From assembly GCA_019022495.1 (NCBI GenBank), contig JAFEKR010000001.1, positions 2,542,001 through 2,606,000 on the forward strand: a DNA stretch of 64,000 bases. Direction: 5' to 3'. Shown piece by piece: positions 33,441-45,660 of this stretch; the stretch's first letter is position 1, and each line of letters begins with the position of its first letter. The stretch is from Epichloe hybrida (Eukaryota; Ascomycota; Sordariomycetes; Hypocreales; Clavicipitaceae). Both the position numbers and the translations under genes were made by a program. Under the pieces are notes generated by a model. It did no database searches. It had not been told where the DNA came from and worked only from the letters and a program-made list of their open reading frames with translations.

Positions 33441-35829
33441 ATGTGCCTCACGTCCTTCGCTGCCCTTCCAAGGTTATCCTTCTTGCGACCTCTCGCCCTC
33501 CGTGCTGCTCCCACTGTCCTCTCCATCAGACCCCTTGTCGCACAACGATTCTCGTCCACCATGGACTCCGCAGATCTGAAGCATTTCCTCGCCGACCAGC
33601 CGCCGTCTGTGGTCAGGCTGGAGATTGAGAAACATTTCGAGGCTTTGAATGACAAGCAGAAGCGTTATGCTCACTTTATTAGCAAGTAGGCTATACGCAT
33701 AAGCTGCATGCATGCTGCATTTTGTTACGCTTTGTGAAGCCCAATTCGCTAACCGACTCCATGTAGAGCCTGCTTTGCTGGCACAAGAATCGTCCTTCGC
33801 CAAATCTCTCCAGAGTCAGAGCCCATCTACGATTTGATCCTTACTCTGCACAGGAACTGCAATGGCGATTGGCAGGGCTTAGCTAAGAAGGCTGGGGTCG
33901 GGGAGGCAGAGCTCACCAGCTTCCTCGAGTATGCCGCCATGTTCCTTGGCAACAATGGAAACTACAAAAGCTTTGGTGACTCCAAGTTCCTTCCTAGATG
34001 TAGCGAGAAGTCTGTCGCTGCCCTCGCGGCCACTTCTCCCGAGTCTGCCAAACTTTACGAGGCGACCAAAGGTGGCATCTTCAGCCATGACAAGCCTGGT
34101 TTGCTGCATTTTGGCTTCATCGATGCTGGTCATATGACCATGTACTACCCCGATTCTCCATCTATCACTAAGGATGAGATTGAGAGTGTTTCCGCATGGA
34201 TGGAGAAGAAGGGCCTTCTGCCGGAGAACAACAGATTACGCAAGAACGCGGATGGGTCGTTCGATATTCTTATCGCCTCTACCGTGACCAGCGTTCCTGC
34301 CGATGGTGGTGATATTGGCAAGGACACTGAATTCACCGTCGAGGATGGGGCACTGAAGGGCAACACTATTCGACTTATTTACGGAGATCACGCCAAGGAG
34401 ATGAAGTCTGCTGCAGCATATGAGAAGCAGGCAGCCGAAAACGCCGAAAACGAGACCCAGAGGTCCATGCACACCAACTACAGCAAGTCTTTTGAGACCG
34501 GCTCCCTCGAGGCGTACAAAGATGCTCAGAGGGATTGGATCAAGGACAAGGGTCCCATGGTGGAGTGCAACATTGGCTTTGTCGAAACGTATCGCGATCC
34601 CGCTGGAATTCGTGGCGAGTGGGAAGGCTTTGCTTCTATGGTCAATCTGGAGCGTACCCGTGCCTTTGGCGAGCTCGTATCCGCTGCACCGACTCTCATT
34701 CCTCTTCTCCCCTGGGAGAAGGACTTCGAGAAAGACACATTCCTGTCTCCTGATTTCACGTCTTTGGAGGTCATGACCTTTGCTGGATCGGGTATTCCCG
34801 CCGGCATCAACATTCCCAACTATGATGACATTCGTCAAAATGAAGGATTCAAAAATGTTTCACTGGGCAACGTGATGAGCGCAAAGGCTCCAAACGAGAA
34901 GATTCCCTTCATCCGCGACGAAGACCTAGAGATCTTCAAGAAGTTCCGTGACGACGCTTTTGAGGCTCAGGTGGGTCTTCATGAATTGACAGGTGAGTTC
35001 TGCAATGGCTTTCAGCTTTTTGTTTGCACATGGTAGACTGATTTATTTTCCTGAAGGACACGGTTGCGGCAAGCTTCTGCAAGAAACATCCCCTGGAGTG
35101 TACAACTTCGACAAGGAGAACCCTCCTGTGAGTCCCGTGACTGGGAAACCCATCACCACTTGGTACAAGCCCGGTCAGACCTGGGGCTCAGTATTCGGCA
35201 GCATCGCCGCATCGTATGAGGAGTGCCGCGCTGAACTTGTCGCCATGCATCTCTCCTGCGAATTTCCCGTCCTCAAAATCTTTGGCTTTGGAGACGGTAG
35301 TTTAGATATGGATGGTGAGGCTGGTGACGTCTTGTATGCCTCATATTTGTCCATGGCTCGCGCTGGCCTTGCCGCTGTTGAGCTGTGGGATCCTAAAAGT
35401 CAGAAATGGGGGCAGGCTCACAGTCAAGCTCGATTCTCCATCCTGAAGTGCTTTTTGCAAGCCGATGATGACTTTTGCAAACTTCACTACACCAAGGACG
35501 ATCTCTCTGATTTGACCATCCACCTTGACCGATCCAAAATTCTTACTTCGGGCCGCAAGGCTGTCGCCGACTACCTTCAAAAGATCCACGTTTACAAGGC
35601 CACTGCTGATGTAGAAAATGGTGTCAAGTTCTATTCTGAGATGACACATGTGGATTCTGACTTCTGGGGAGCCAAGGTTCGCAAGATTGTCTTGGATAAG
35701 AAGCAACCTCGAAAGGTTTTTGTTCAAGCGAACACGACGCTGGACGAAGCCACTGGCAAGGTGTCCATCAAACACTATGAACCCAGTCTTGTGGGCATTA
35801 TCCAGAGCTGGGTCGATAGAGACCTGTGA
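33441..35829 (+). CDS. DPP3: Dipeptidyl peptidase III (family M49)
   Basis: Zinc metallopeptidase releasing dipeptides from the N-terminus of short peptides. Three exons, join(33441..33685, 33767..34992, 35057..35829). From the first ATG it predicts 747 aa; from the internal ATG at 33561 (in the strong context CCACCATGG) it predicts 707 aa, the usual cytosolic length. The extra 40 residues (MCLTSFAALPRLSFLRPLAL.., with further Arg and Ser and no acids) resemble a mitochondrial presequence, so two forms are possible. The M49 zinc motif HELTGH is at 487-492 of the long form (447-452 of the short), and the intron at 34993-35056 splits its Gly codon. The second motif EECRAE (545-550) supplies the third zinc ligand. 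Introns are 81 and 64 nt. The family is certain. Confidence 0.93.
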
Positions 35830-36665
35830 AAAGGGGGAGGGCGCAACGTAGAAGTGGAGTTTGGGATGATTTTGCGTCACACGCGCGAGAAGGAAAGGTA
35901 AAGAAAATATTCGAAATTCACACAGCATATTCATTGCGGCGTTGTAGAATAGAAGGCTGTCTGGCAAGTTGCTGTAAAGAAAAGATCAATTGAACAAATT
36001 ATACAAAGTACTACCAGGTCGGCTAAGCAATGACTGTCCATCGAAGTGACGTCCCCGCGGTTAGTCACGGCACAAAATTCGCACCTCTTTCCAACAAACA
36101 ACTGCGTCGTGCCGTGATTGAGTGATGGGACATTAGGCTTCTACCATCATCATAGCACACCAGAGATGATCCCTGGCAGGAACTTGTTTCATTTATGCTC
36201 GTTTGATTTGTTTGACTGTAAGAACCTGATTACAGACGCCAAGATGGTGACCGATGCCCTGTCAACTTCCAAATGCAATTGGCCAAACCAGCCTAATAAA
36301 AAGTCCTGGAGAAAGGCCCTCCTTCCTCCAGTATTTTCCCCCTGATTCTACACCAAACCGCTCGTTTTCGTACCGGTTGAAACTCGGTACTACACACGCA
36401 TAGTTCTGTCGCTTCTTCTTCCATGATCCCACGTCTCCAAAAGAAATGACCCCCTTTCTTTCTCAAGACCAAGAAGCGCATTCCTCAGCCGTCTGTTTCC
36501 TCCCCATTTCGTTGATCCTGGTGCACGTAAACACCCACCCTTGGAATCTCGAGTGAATGTTCTTGATCCCCTTACTAATTGTTTTTTTTTTGGTCTTCAA
36601 AAAAATCAAGCGTGGAGAAATGGGGGCTTTTTGTCGAGAAGCAAAAGGGAGTTGTTCGTTCACAT
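35830..36665. other. Convergent 3' flanks, no gene seen
   Basis: Lies between the stop codons of DPP3 (+) and RPL6 (-). Short frames only; T-rich and A-rich tracts near 36580-36605. Confidence 0.5.
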
Positions 36666-37763
36666 TTACCAGGCCATTTCGTGGGGCTTGTCACCACTTC
36701 GCAAGCTGAAGGAGCTTCCGAGGTAGCTGGCGAGCATGTCGACCTTCTTGATGTTGGCAATCAAGGCCTTGTCGATAGCCTTCTGGTCAGCAGCACGGCT
36801 GCTGTTGACCTTCTTCTTCTATGTGGTGAGAGTCAGGGTTAGTTTTCCCACATTCGTTGTTAGGAAAGGAAAATTGATGCAGAAAAGAGAAAAGAAAACG
36901 AACCTCAGCCTTCTCTCCCTGCTTGAAGAAAGCCTCCTCGCCAGCCTTCTCCTTGGCCTTCTCGGCGGTGAAGTACTTGGGCTGAGCAATCTCCTCGATC
37001 TTCTTGGTATCAAGGCCGGAGACATCGACCTTGAGGGAGGTGGCAATGACGTATCGGGAGTTGACTCGTCGCAGGGGAACACCGTTGATCTTGAAGGGAC
37101 CGGTGACGAGGAGGACACCCTGGTCGAGGGCCTTGAGGAGGACGACGCGCTTGCCGCGGAAGCGGCCAGCGAGGAGAATCAGCACTGTACCGGGCTGCAA
37201 GGACTGACGGGGAGTCCAGGAGCGGATGGCCTTGCGGACCTGTATGTAGGGGGAAAATGAGACGTTAGCTATTTTGCGCCGTGTTTCCGGAGTTGTTTAT
37301 GCTGCATATCACAAGTCCATCAGCTCTCTGTGTCCTGGTCGGGGTTCTCGTCGTATTTCGGAAGGAGGAAAAAGGTCGGATTTCAGCTGAATCGATTATG
37401 CAAAGTTGAGTAGTGCAGGTTCATTGATCCGTAATGCTGTCGGTGTATTATGATTATGATTCGACATCCGTTGTTGTAATATACGATGTTTGTGGTCCGT
37501 TGTTGAAGATCCGTCCATGTTGTGAAAGTCCCGTGAGCCGCGCTACCTCGCTTATATTCCTCCTTGATGTTTCCCATTTCCCATAGGACAGAGGCTGTTT
37601 CATTGTGTCGCATCACTATATGACATGATCACCCTCACTGCCAACTCACCTGCTTGGGCGCGCTGTCATCTTGGGCCGAGTACCACTTCTGGGCCTTGTC
37701 CGAGTTGGCGGGAACCTCCCGGCTTGACTTCCCAAACTTCTTGGTCGTGGGCTTGGCCGACAT
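36666..37763 (-). CDS. RPL6: 60S ribosomal protein L6 (eL6)
   Basis: Large-subunit ribosomal protein. Three exons, complement(36666..36818, 36904..37239, 37650..37763), predict 200 aa. Family blocks include [53 protein letters not shown] and KYFTAEK. The C-terminal exon ends [20 protein letters not shown] before AW. The first intron is long (410 nt), as in RPL35 of this window. The second is 85 nt with an unusual donor, GTTCGT, and ends ACATAG. The start at 37763 gives [14 protein letters not shown], typical of fungal orthologues. Divergent to HSP78. Confidence 0.94.
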
Positions 37764-38256
37764 TGTGACTCTCGGGTTGTGTCTTTGTTGGGCTGTGGAG
37801 AGGGAAAGGAGGGACACAAGATTGGTGATGCTCGCCCGAAATGGTTGATTTCTTTGTCGCTAGCGAGTTTGTGGGAAGCAAAATGTGAACCCTCAGGCGC
37901 TTAACCCATTACGGAAATCCACCCAGGCCAGTATTTTCCTTGCGAACTTGTGGTTTTTGTGGGAACATGGGGCTGAGCGCACGTGATGATAAGATAGGCG
38001 GTGACGACGAATAGTTGTGGGGACGAGCGTTCATTGGCGGTCATCGCTCTTATTTGGGGGGGTGCGCGGGACAGAGCCGAACCTCCTAGAAGCTGCTGTA
38101 AGCGTCTAGAAAGATCGCCGGGCGAGCTTTGGATCTTTGATATTTCGAAACCCGGTCTTCAAATGGACTGCACACTTTTCTTTTCTTTCTTCAAACCCTT
38201 CAGATTGCACTGATTGTAACGTTTTCTGCTACTTTGTGTCTACATGCTTTGCCACA
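37764..38256. promoter_or_regulatory. Divergent promoter of RPL6 and HSP78
   Basis: About 490 bp. Contains TTCTAGAAGC-like heat-shock-type half-sites: CTAGAAGCTG at about 38087-38096 and GTCTAGAAAG at about 38104-38113. These TTC/GAA words could be a heat-shock element for HSP78, but spacing is not the perfect nTTCnnGAAn array, so this is tentative. Confidence 0.35.
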
Positions 38257-40635
38257 ATGCAGGCTAGGCGCCAATTGTTATCTTCAACGCAACGTGCGGC
38301 TGGTGTCGTTGCTCGATCCTCACGGCCTGCGTTGCGACTTGCTGCCCCCCAAGGCCTACGTACAACAACAAAATCACTCCGGCTGCTTCCCACAATCGCC
38401 ACTAGATGTTACGCAAGCGGTCGTTCGTATCCACCTGGCGGTTCTCACCGCATGAATATGGGTGGTGAGGAGGAAAAGCCAGCGTTGGAGCAATTCGGCA
38501 TTGACCTAACGGCTCGAGCTCGAGACGGCAAGCTTGATCCAGTCATTGGGCGAGATGCGGAAATTCAACGGACAATCCAAATTCTATCACGAAGAACGAA
38601 AAACAACCCTGTCCTGATCGGCAATGCCGGTACTGGCAAGACGGCCATCCTTGAAGGTCTTGCATTGCGTATCATTCGCGGCGATGTCCCCGAGAGCATA
38701 AAAAACAAAAGGGTCATCAGCCTGGATCTCGGCTCTCTTATAGCTGGCGCGAAATTCAGAGGTGATTTCGAAGAGCGGTTGAAGAAGGTCTTGGATGAAG
38801 TTCAGAAGGCCAATGGCGAGGTCATTCTCTTCATTGATGAGCTGCACACTTTACTTGGCCTGGGCAAGGCCGAAGGATCCATTGACGCATCCAACTTGTT
38901 AAAGCCGGCTTTGGCTCGCGGTGAGCTGCAATGCTGCGGTGCCACGACCCTTACGGAATATCGCCAAATCGAAAAGGACGTCGCCCTGGCTCGTCGATTC
39001 CAGCCCATCATTGTCAGCGAGCCCTCGGTCGAAGACACGATCAGTATTCTGCGAGGCATCAAGGACAAATACGAAGTACATCATGGAGTTCGCATCACCG
39101 ATGGCGCCCTCGTAGCTGCGGCCGCCTTGTCTAACCGCTACATCACCGATCGCTTTCTCCCAGACAAAGCGATTGACCTAATGGATGAAGCGGCAAGCCA
39201 CTTGAAGCTTCAGCACGAGTCCAAGCCCGAGGAAATCATGCGTCTTGACCACAAGATTATGACCATCCAGATTGAACTCGAAAGTTTGCGCAAAGAAAAG
39301 GATGTGGCCAGCCAAGAGCGCCGAGAAAAGCTGGAAAAGGACCTCCAAAAATGTCAAGATGAGATTGCGGAACTAAACGCACGCTGGGAAAAGGAGAGGT
39401 CCGAGATTGAATCCGTCAAGAAAATTCAAGAGGACCTCGACAAGGCTAGGTTTGATCTGGAGCAGGCACAGCGGCAGGGCAATTTTGCTCGCGCGTCCGA
39501 GCTCCGATTTGGTGTCATTCCCACCCTCGAGCAGAAGCTGCCTTCAGACAAGGACGCCCGACAGCAGCAGGAATCCGGCGACTCCTTGGTTCACGACTCA
39601 GTCACCTCAGATGATATTGCCAACGTCGTATCCCGCATCACCGGTATTCCCGTGTCAAAGCTCACGTCGGGCCATATCGAAAAACTCGTCCACATGGAAG
39701 ACACGCTCCGCGAGGCCGTCAAGGGCCAAGACGATGCCATCAAGGCCGTTTCCGATGCAGTCCGCCTGCAGCGCGCCGGCCTCAGCGGCGACAACAAACC
39801 TCTGGCATCATTCTTCTTCCTCGGTCCCACCGGTGTCGGCAAGACGGAGCTCTGTAAAAAACTTGCCGGATTCCTCTTTTCCACAGAATCAGCCGTCGTG
39901 CGCTTCGACATGTCCGAGTTCCAAGAGAAGCACACCATCTCCCGCCTCATCGGCGCTCCGTCTGGCTACGTCGGCTACGAAGACGCCGGCCAACTCACCG
40001 AGGCCGTGCGCCGCAAACCGTATGCCGTCTTGCTCTTTGACGAGTTCGAAAAGGCGCACCGTGACATCTCCGCCCTGCTACTCCAGGTCCTCGACGAGGG
40101 CTACCTCACCGACGCACAAGGCCACAAGGTGGATTTCAAAAACACCATCATCGTATTGACGTCCAACCTCGGCGCGGACATCCTCGTCGGCCAGAACCCC
40201 CACCATCCCTACAGAGAGACGCCCGACGGAGAGATCGACCCTTCTGTGCGCAAGGCCGTCATGGACGTCGTCTCGCAAGCGTACCCCCCCGAGTTCCTGA
40301 ACCGCATCGACTCCTTCATCGTCTTCAAGCGTCTCGCGCACTCTGCCATCCGCGACATCGTGGACATACGTCTCGCCGAACTCCAGCGCCGCCTGGACGA
40401 CAAGCGCATTCAGCTCACCGTCCCAAACGACGTCAAGGACTGGCTCGCCGAGAGGGGTTACGAGCCCCGGTTCGGCGCCCGGCCGCTCAACAGGCTCATC
40501 ACGAACGAGATCGGCAACAGACTTGCTGACAAGATCATCCGCGGCCAGCTGAAAATGGGCCAGACTGCTTGTGTGAAAATCAAAGAGGACAACACCGGCT
40601 TGGAAGTCTTGAATACTTCTGAAAACAACTCCTGA
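38257..40635 (+). CDS. HSP78: Mitochondrial AAA+ disaggregase Hsp78 (ClpB family)
   Basis: ATP-driven chaperone that dissolves aggregated proteins in the mitochondrial matrix together with Hsp70. Intronless, 792 aa from the ATG at 38257 ([16 protein letters not shown].., a basic Ser/Thr-rich presequence). The protein enters the first AAA module almost at once ([20 protein letters not shown]), so the N-terminal Clp-N domain is absent, as in Hsp78 and unlike cytosolic Hsp104. Walker A of NBD1 is GNAGTGKT (122-129), with Walker B in [14 protein letters not shown]. The middle coiled coil is rich in Glu/Lys/Arg (about residues 325-440). NBD2 has GPTGVGKT (523-530) and [12 protein letters not shown]. 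The C-terminal ClpB-D2 domain has [11 protein letters not shown] and [11 protein letters not shown]. Codon use becomes visibly C-richer toward the 3' half. An in-frame upstream ATG at 38137 would add 40 residues unlike a presequence and was not used. Confidence 0.95.
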   Translation: MQARRQLLSSTQRAAGVVARSSRPALRLAAPQGLRTTTKSLRLLPTIATRCYASGRSYPPGGSHRMNMGGEEEKPALEQFGIDLTARARDGKLDPVIGRDAEIQRTIQILSRRTKNNPVLIGNAGTGKTAILEGLALRIIRGDVPESIKNKRVISLDLGSLIAGAKFRGDFEERLKKVLDEVQKANGEVILFIDELHTLLGLGKAEGSIDASNLLKPALARGELQCCGATTLTEYRQIEKDVALARRFQPIIVSEPSVEDTISILRGIKDKYEVHHGVRITDGALVAAAALSNRYITDRFLPDKAIDLMDEAASHLKLQHESKPEEIMRLDHKIMTIQIELESLRKEKDVASQERREKLEKDLQKCQDEIAELNARWEKERSEIESVKKIQEDLDKARFDLEQAQRQGNFARASELRFGVIPTLEQKLPSDKDARQQQESGDSLVHDSVTSDDIANVVSRITGIPVSKLTSGHIEKLVHMEDTLREAVKGQDDAIKAVSDAVRLQRAGLSGDNKPLASFFFLGPTGVGKTELCKKLAGFLFSTESAVVRFDMSEFQEKHTISRLIGAPSGYVGYEDAGQLTEAVRRKPYAVLLFDEFEKAHRDISALLLQVLDEGYLTDAQGHKVDFKNTIIVLTSNLGADILVGQNPHHPYRETPDGEIDPSVRKAVMDVVSQAYPPEFLNRIDSFIVFKRLAHSAIRDIVDIRLAELQRRLDDKRIQLTVPNDVKDWLAERGYEPRFGARPLNRLITNEIGNRLADKIIRGQLKMGQTACVKIKEDNTGLEVLNTSENNS

Positions 40636-41849
40636 ACCAATCTTTCTCTTCTGCCGCCAATACACCACCACCTCTATTCATGGTTACAACCCCGTTTCTG
40701 TATCACTCACTCCCTGGACGGATGGAGTTTGTACATCAAACAGGACTGATGTCTCCAAGCAATCGACCGCTTTTCAAGATTTTTTTTTTGTAATTAGGAT
40801 GCTCTCCCCTCAGTGACATTTGATACCCGCGTATGTAGAGCACCGCAATGTAACGCAGCGCAATGATATAAATAATAGTTCACATTGACGATACCAAGCA
40901 TGATGTTGTTTCTACAAGGATCACAACACGACTTATCATTCTGGCTCAAAGTGAGATTTTCCAACTCTTAAAACCATCTACCACTTTTGGGCTTTTCTTC
41001 AATGCCTTGGATTGTACATTGGACGATCCATTCATTTCCCAGCGGACAGTCAAAATGTTCAAGAGAGCAGAGCATACAAATCCTCACGGAACGAACAAAA
41101 GATGAAAGTGACCAATCTGAGAACCAATTTTTTTTTTTTCAAGATAAAATATAAAAAGTAACATCCCCCCCCCACCCCTTTATTTTCCTACATCCCTTTC
41201 CGTTCCGCTACGATCATTTTCGAGCCGGAAGGCCTGTCCTGCGCAACGAACCCAACTCCGCCATTCTAGCGCAATGAAGAGATAAGGAGAGAGACAAAAA
41301 TAGGAACAAGGTCAAAGACTTAGCATATGACAGCGTAAACCACGAACTTCTGCCCTTGGTTCTACCCACCTCCACGCACTCTTTCCCGCAGTCAACAGTC
41401 AACATGTGACAGTTTCGCCCATCACAGACTCAGATCATCCGATGTTTGTCAAGAATTGAACCACAAGCCCAGATCACGCAAACAATACGTCCAAGCCCAC
41501 CGTCTTCCATCAATTTCATCTTTCAACATGTCGGTTTTTTTCGTCCACGTCGTCTTGTTCAGTGAAGCACGCGCCCTCCATGGAGGGGGAAAAATGGGGA
41601 GCTCTAGCGTGGTCATATCTACCAGTGCCTCACAAGACTTATGAAGAACAGAAAAAAAAAAAAGTCAAACATGGACACAACATAAACTGATACACTAAAA
41701 TCTTTGCTCGATTGGTTGATCGATAGCTTTTCACATTACTTACAGCCGAAACCTCACTATGATGAAGTCCGGCTTGAAAGAGAGTACGTGACATGAGGGA
41801 GTGCGAGTGAGAAAGCAGAGGTTGGTCAAAGGCTTTCCGTGGGAGATTT
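40636..41849. other. Convergent 3' flanks, no gene seen
   Basis: About 1.2 kb between HSP78 (+) and ARF1 (-). It has T-runs near 40782 and 41128 and a C-run near 41166. Short frames have no recognisable similarity. Confidence 0.5.
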
Positions 41850-44246
<2,397 letters not shown>

Positions 44247-45052
44247 ATGCATCTGCCTACGGCTGCGAGATCGCTGCTCGTTGCAGCGACGGTGGTCTTC
44301 CAGGCCGCCAGCGCGCACATCATCGATTTGCCCGCCTACGGGAGCGAATGCTTCCACGAAAACCTGCATCACGACGACAAGATGGTCGTCACCTTCCAGA
44401 CGGGTGACAGGGAGTTTGGCAGCGCGGGCAACCTGGACATTGACTTTTGGGTATGTCTCGGCATCGGCCTTGCCAAAGGCTTCTTTGTCTTCTCGGGGCA
44501 TTGGGCAAAGGCACCACACCACAATCCACTAACACTGCTCCTTCTTCTCCCTAGATTCTGAACCCCAGCGGTGGCTACGAAGTCAACGAGCGAGGCGTCT
44601 CTACCGGCGATCATTCCTTCACAGCCCGCAGCGACGGCAAATACACGTACTGCTTCAGCAATCAGCACTGGGTCGCCAACTCCAAGGAGGTAGTCTTCAA
44701 CGTCCACGGTGTCGTCTATGTCAGCGAGTCCGAACTGCCTTCTGATCCCATTGAAGCCGAAGGTACGATTGGCGGCTGATCCGCGTCGCAACATGATCCT
44801 TTCTCTATCTCAATGTCGTCAACATGCTAACCACGGCGCGATCCAGTTCGCAAATTGTCTGAACTCATGGCCCAGGTCAAGGACGAGCAACAGTACATCG
44901 TCATGCGTGAGCGAACGCACCGAAACACCGCTGAGAGCACCAACGCCCGTGTCAAGTGGTGGAACTTGTTCGTCATTGGTGTTGTTCTTGGCGAGTCTCT
45001 GTTCCAAGTCTGGTGGCTGCGTCGTTTCTTCGAAGTCAAGCGTGTTGTATAA
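44247..45052 (+). CDS. EMP24: p24-family cargo receptor Emp24
   Basis: Type I membrane protein of COPII/COPI vesicles that helps select GPI-anchored and other cargo at ER exit. Three exons, join(44247..44450, 44555..44762, 44847..45052), predict 205 aa. A signal peptide (about 1-23, ending AASA) is followed by the GOLD domain with the paired cysteines in GSECFHENL and KYTYCFSNQHW. Then come a short coiled coil (VRKLSELMAQVKDEQQYIV) and one membrane span (WWNLFVIGVVLGESLFQVWW). The cytosolic tail LRRFFEVKRVV carries the FF motif that binds COPII and a short basic end. Introns are 104 and 84 nt. The NPSGGYEVNERGV and ARVKWWNLFVIGV stretches point to the Emp24 (beta) branch rather than Erv25. 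Confidence 0.93.
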
Positions 45053-45660
45053 TCTCTAGCATTTCCCCCGCATTGTTCGATGGTCACGCTGGTAACAGAC
45101 AGGGGGAGGGTGGAATGGCAAGACAAGCGAGGGAGTTGTCCGGTTTTTTTTTTTTTTTTTTTTCGGACCCGTCGTACATTTTACTGGTTATGTGATTCTT
45201 TTCGATTTGCACAAGGGGCCATGTAAGTGTCTTTACTACGGATGCTATCCACGTTGGCATCAAGCTGGAAATCGTGGGCAAAATAATGGCGTAAATGGGA
45301 AGGACTTTGGCAAAGCTTGAAACTTGGAATGAAGAGCGATGCAGGAAAAGTTCCAGCAAGTTGAGATGTAAACAAGAACCTCGCCGTAGTAGATGGGGTG
45401 GTCGACATTTACGAATACGATCGGCATCCTGTTCATTCTCAATGTGATGGTCGTATATTCCATCACCACGCAAAGCCGAATCATAAAGCCCATCATCGCG
45501 TAGCGTAACATGATCAAAAATCATGCAATTCATGCTCCGGAACATGACCGATTATCCAAGCGCAAGCCCCATGTCCATGCTGAGAAATTCATACCCTTTT
45601 CAACGCCGGAATATTGTTCGCAAAAAACCCATCCACAACAGCCAATTTGGATTTCCGGGA
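45053..45660. other. Convergent 3' flanks, no gene seen
   Basis: Lies between EMP24 (+) and the DUF3405 gene (-). A T-run of about 20 at 45144-45163 is the main feature. No conserved frame. Confidence 0.5.

Noticed and set aside
34236..34838. A 200-codon minus frame inside DPP3
   Set aside because: Antisense to conserved peptidase sequence, no family features.
38137..38256. Upstream ATG extension of HSP78
   Set aside because: The added residues are Cys/Phe-rich and unlike a presequence, while the next ATG starts a typical one.
39407..40159. A 250-codon frame within HSP78
   Set aside because: Overlaps the conserved second AAA module in another frame; Ser/Pro/Thr-rich shadow of a C-rich codon region.
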